Part shown: piece after piece, positions 13,989 to 14,033 of the stretch | Layout: each line of letters starts with the position of its first letter | How positions within the stretch are numbered: the stretch's first letter is position 1 | Source: an uncultured Eubacteriales bacterium | GTDB taxonomy: Bacteria; Bacillota; Clostridia; Monoglobales; Monoglobaceae | DNA: 14,033 nucleotides | Direction: 5' to 3' | NCBI GenBank assembly: GCA_905198865.1 | Contig: CAJKEB010000045.1 | Coordinates: 1-14,033 of the forward strand | The notes under the pieces: model-generated | The model's input: only the letters and a program-made list of their open reading frames with translations | The model's database searches: none | Told to the model about the DNA's origin: nothing | Program-made: the position numbers and the translations under genes

Positions 13989-14033
13989 TCATAGTGAATA
14001 AAGATTCTAAACTTATGTTATTCGGAAAAAAAG

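Overview
The window looks like a low-to-moderate GC, Gram-positive anaerobe of the class Clostridia, probably a gut Oscillospiraceae/Ruminococcus-like species. The reasons are strong AGGAGG-type ribosome binding sites, a CwlD-type spore cortex amidase, a clostripain-family protease, a LytTR/GHKL two-component pair, an FprA flavodiiron protein remnant, and cargo genes (DUF960, HIRAN, zinc-ribbon amidoligase) typical of clostridial mobile elements. The genus is an inference.

Layout. (1) Positions 1-2.3 kb are a mobile-element graveyard, all on the minus strand. It holds the 3' part of a tRNA-Trp (a likely attachment-site remnant), a hypothetical protein, a HIRAN-domain gene that seems to have lost its start codon, a fragment of a long coiled-coil/hydrophobic protein broken at both ends, and the N-terminal part of a transposase with an amber codon. 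(2) Positions 2.3-11.28 kb look like resident chromosome. On the minus strand are cwlD, a membrane-anchored clostripain-like protease, a Ser-rich lipoprotein and a TM2-domain protein. Divergent from these, on the plus strand, is a tight three-gene operon: a LytTR response regulator, a repeat-bearing membrane-anchored surface protein, and a 7TM GHKL sensor kinase. After a bidirectional terminator comes the C-terminal end of fprA, on the minus strand. (3) Positions 11.28-14.03 kb are a second mobile-element remnant: a C-terminally broken zinc-ribbon amidoligase fused out of frame to the fprA remnant, an intact DUF960 gene, a rolling-circle-type Rep-like protein, an excisionase-like HTH protein, and a tyrosine integrase lacking its N-terminal half.

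How the genes work together. The most interesting functional unit is the regulator-surface protein-kinase operon. Its promoter region has two near-identical direct repeats 20 bp apart, just upstream of a good -10 and a poor -35. That is the architecture expected for LytTR autoactivation. The surface protein gene lies between its two partners and overlaps the kinase start, so it is a candidate ligand, co-sensor or output of the kinase. The divergent TM2, lipoprotein, protease and amidase genes are all envelope-directed. A cell-envelope sensing and remodelling locus is therefore plausible but unproven.

The two mobile remnants contain several decay or deletion junctions readable in the sequence: at about 1106, 1840 and 11275-11283, and near 13975-13990. 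The 11275-11283 junction is the sharpest, because one shared short sequence is read in one frame as amidoligase and in another as FprA.
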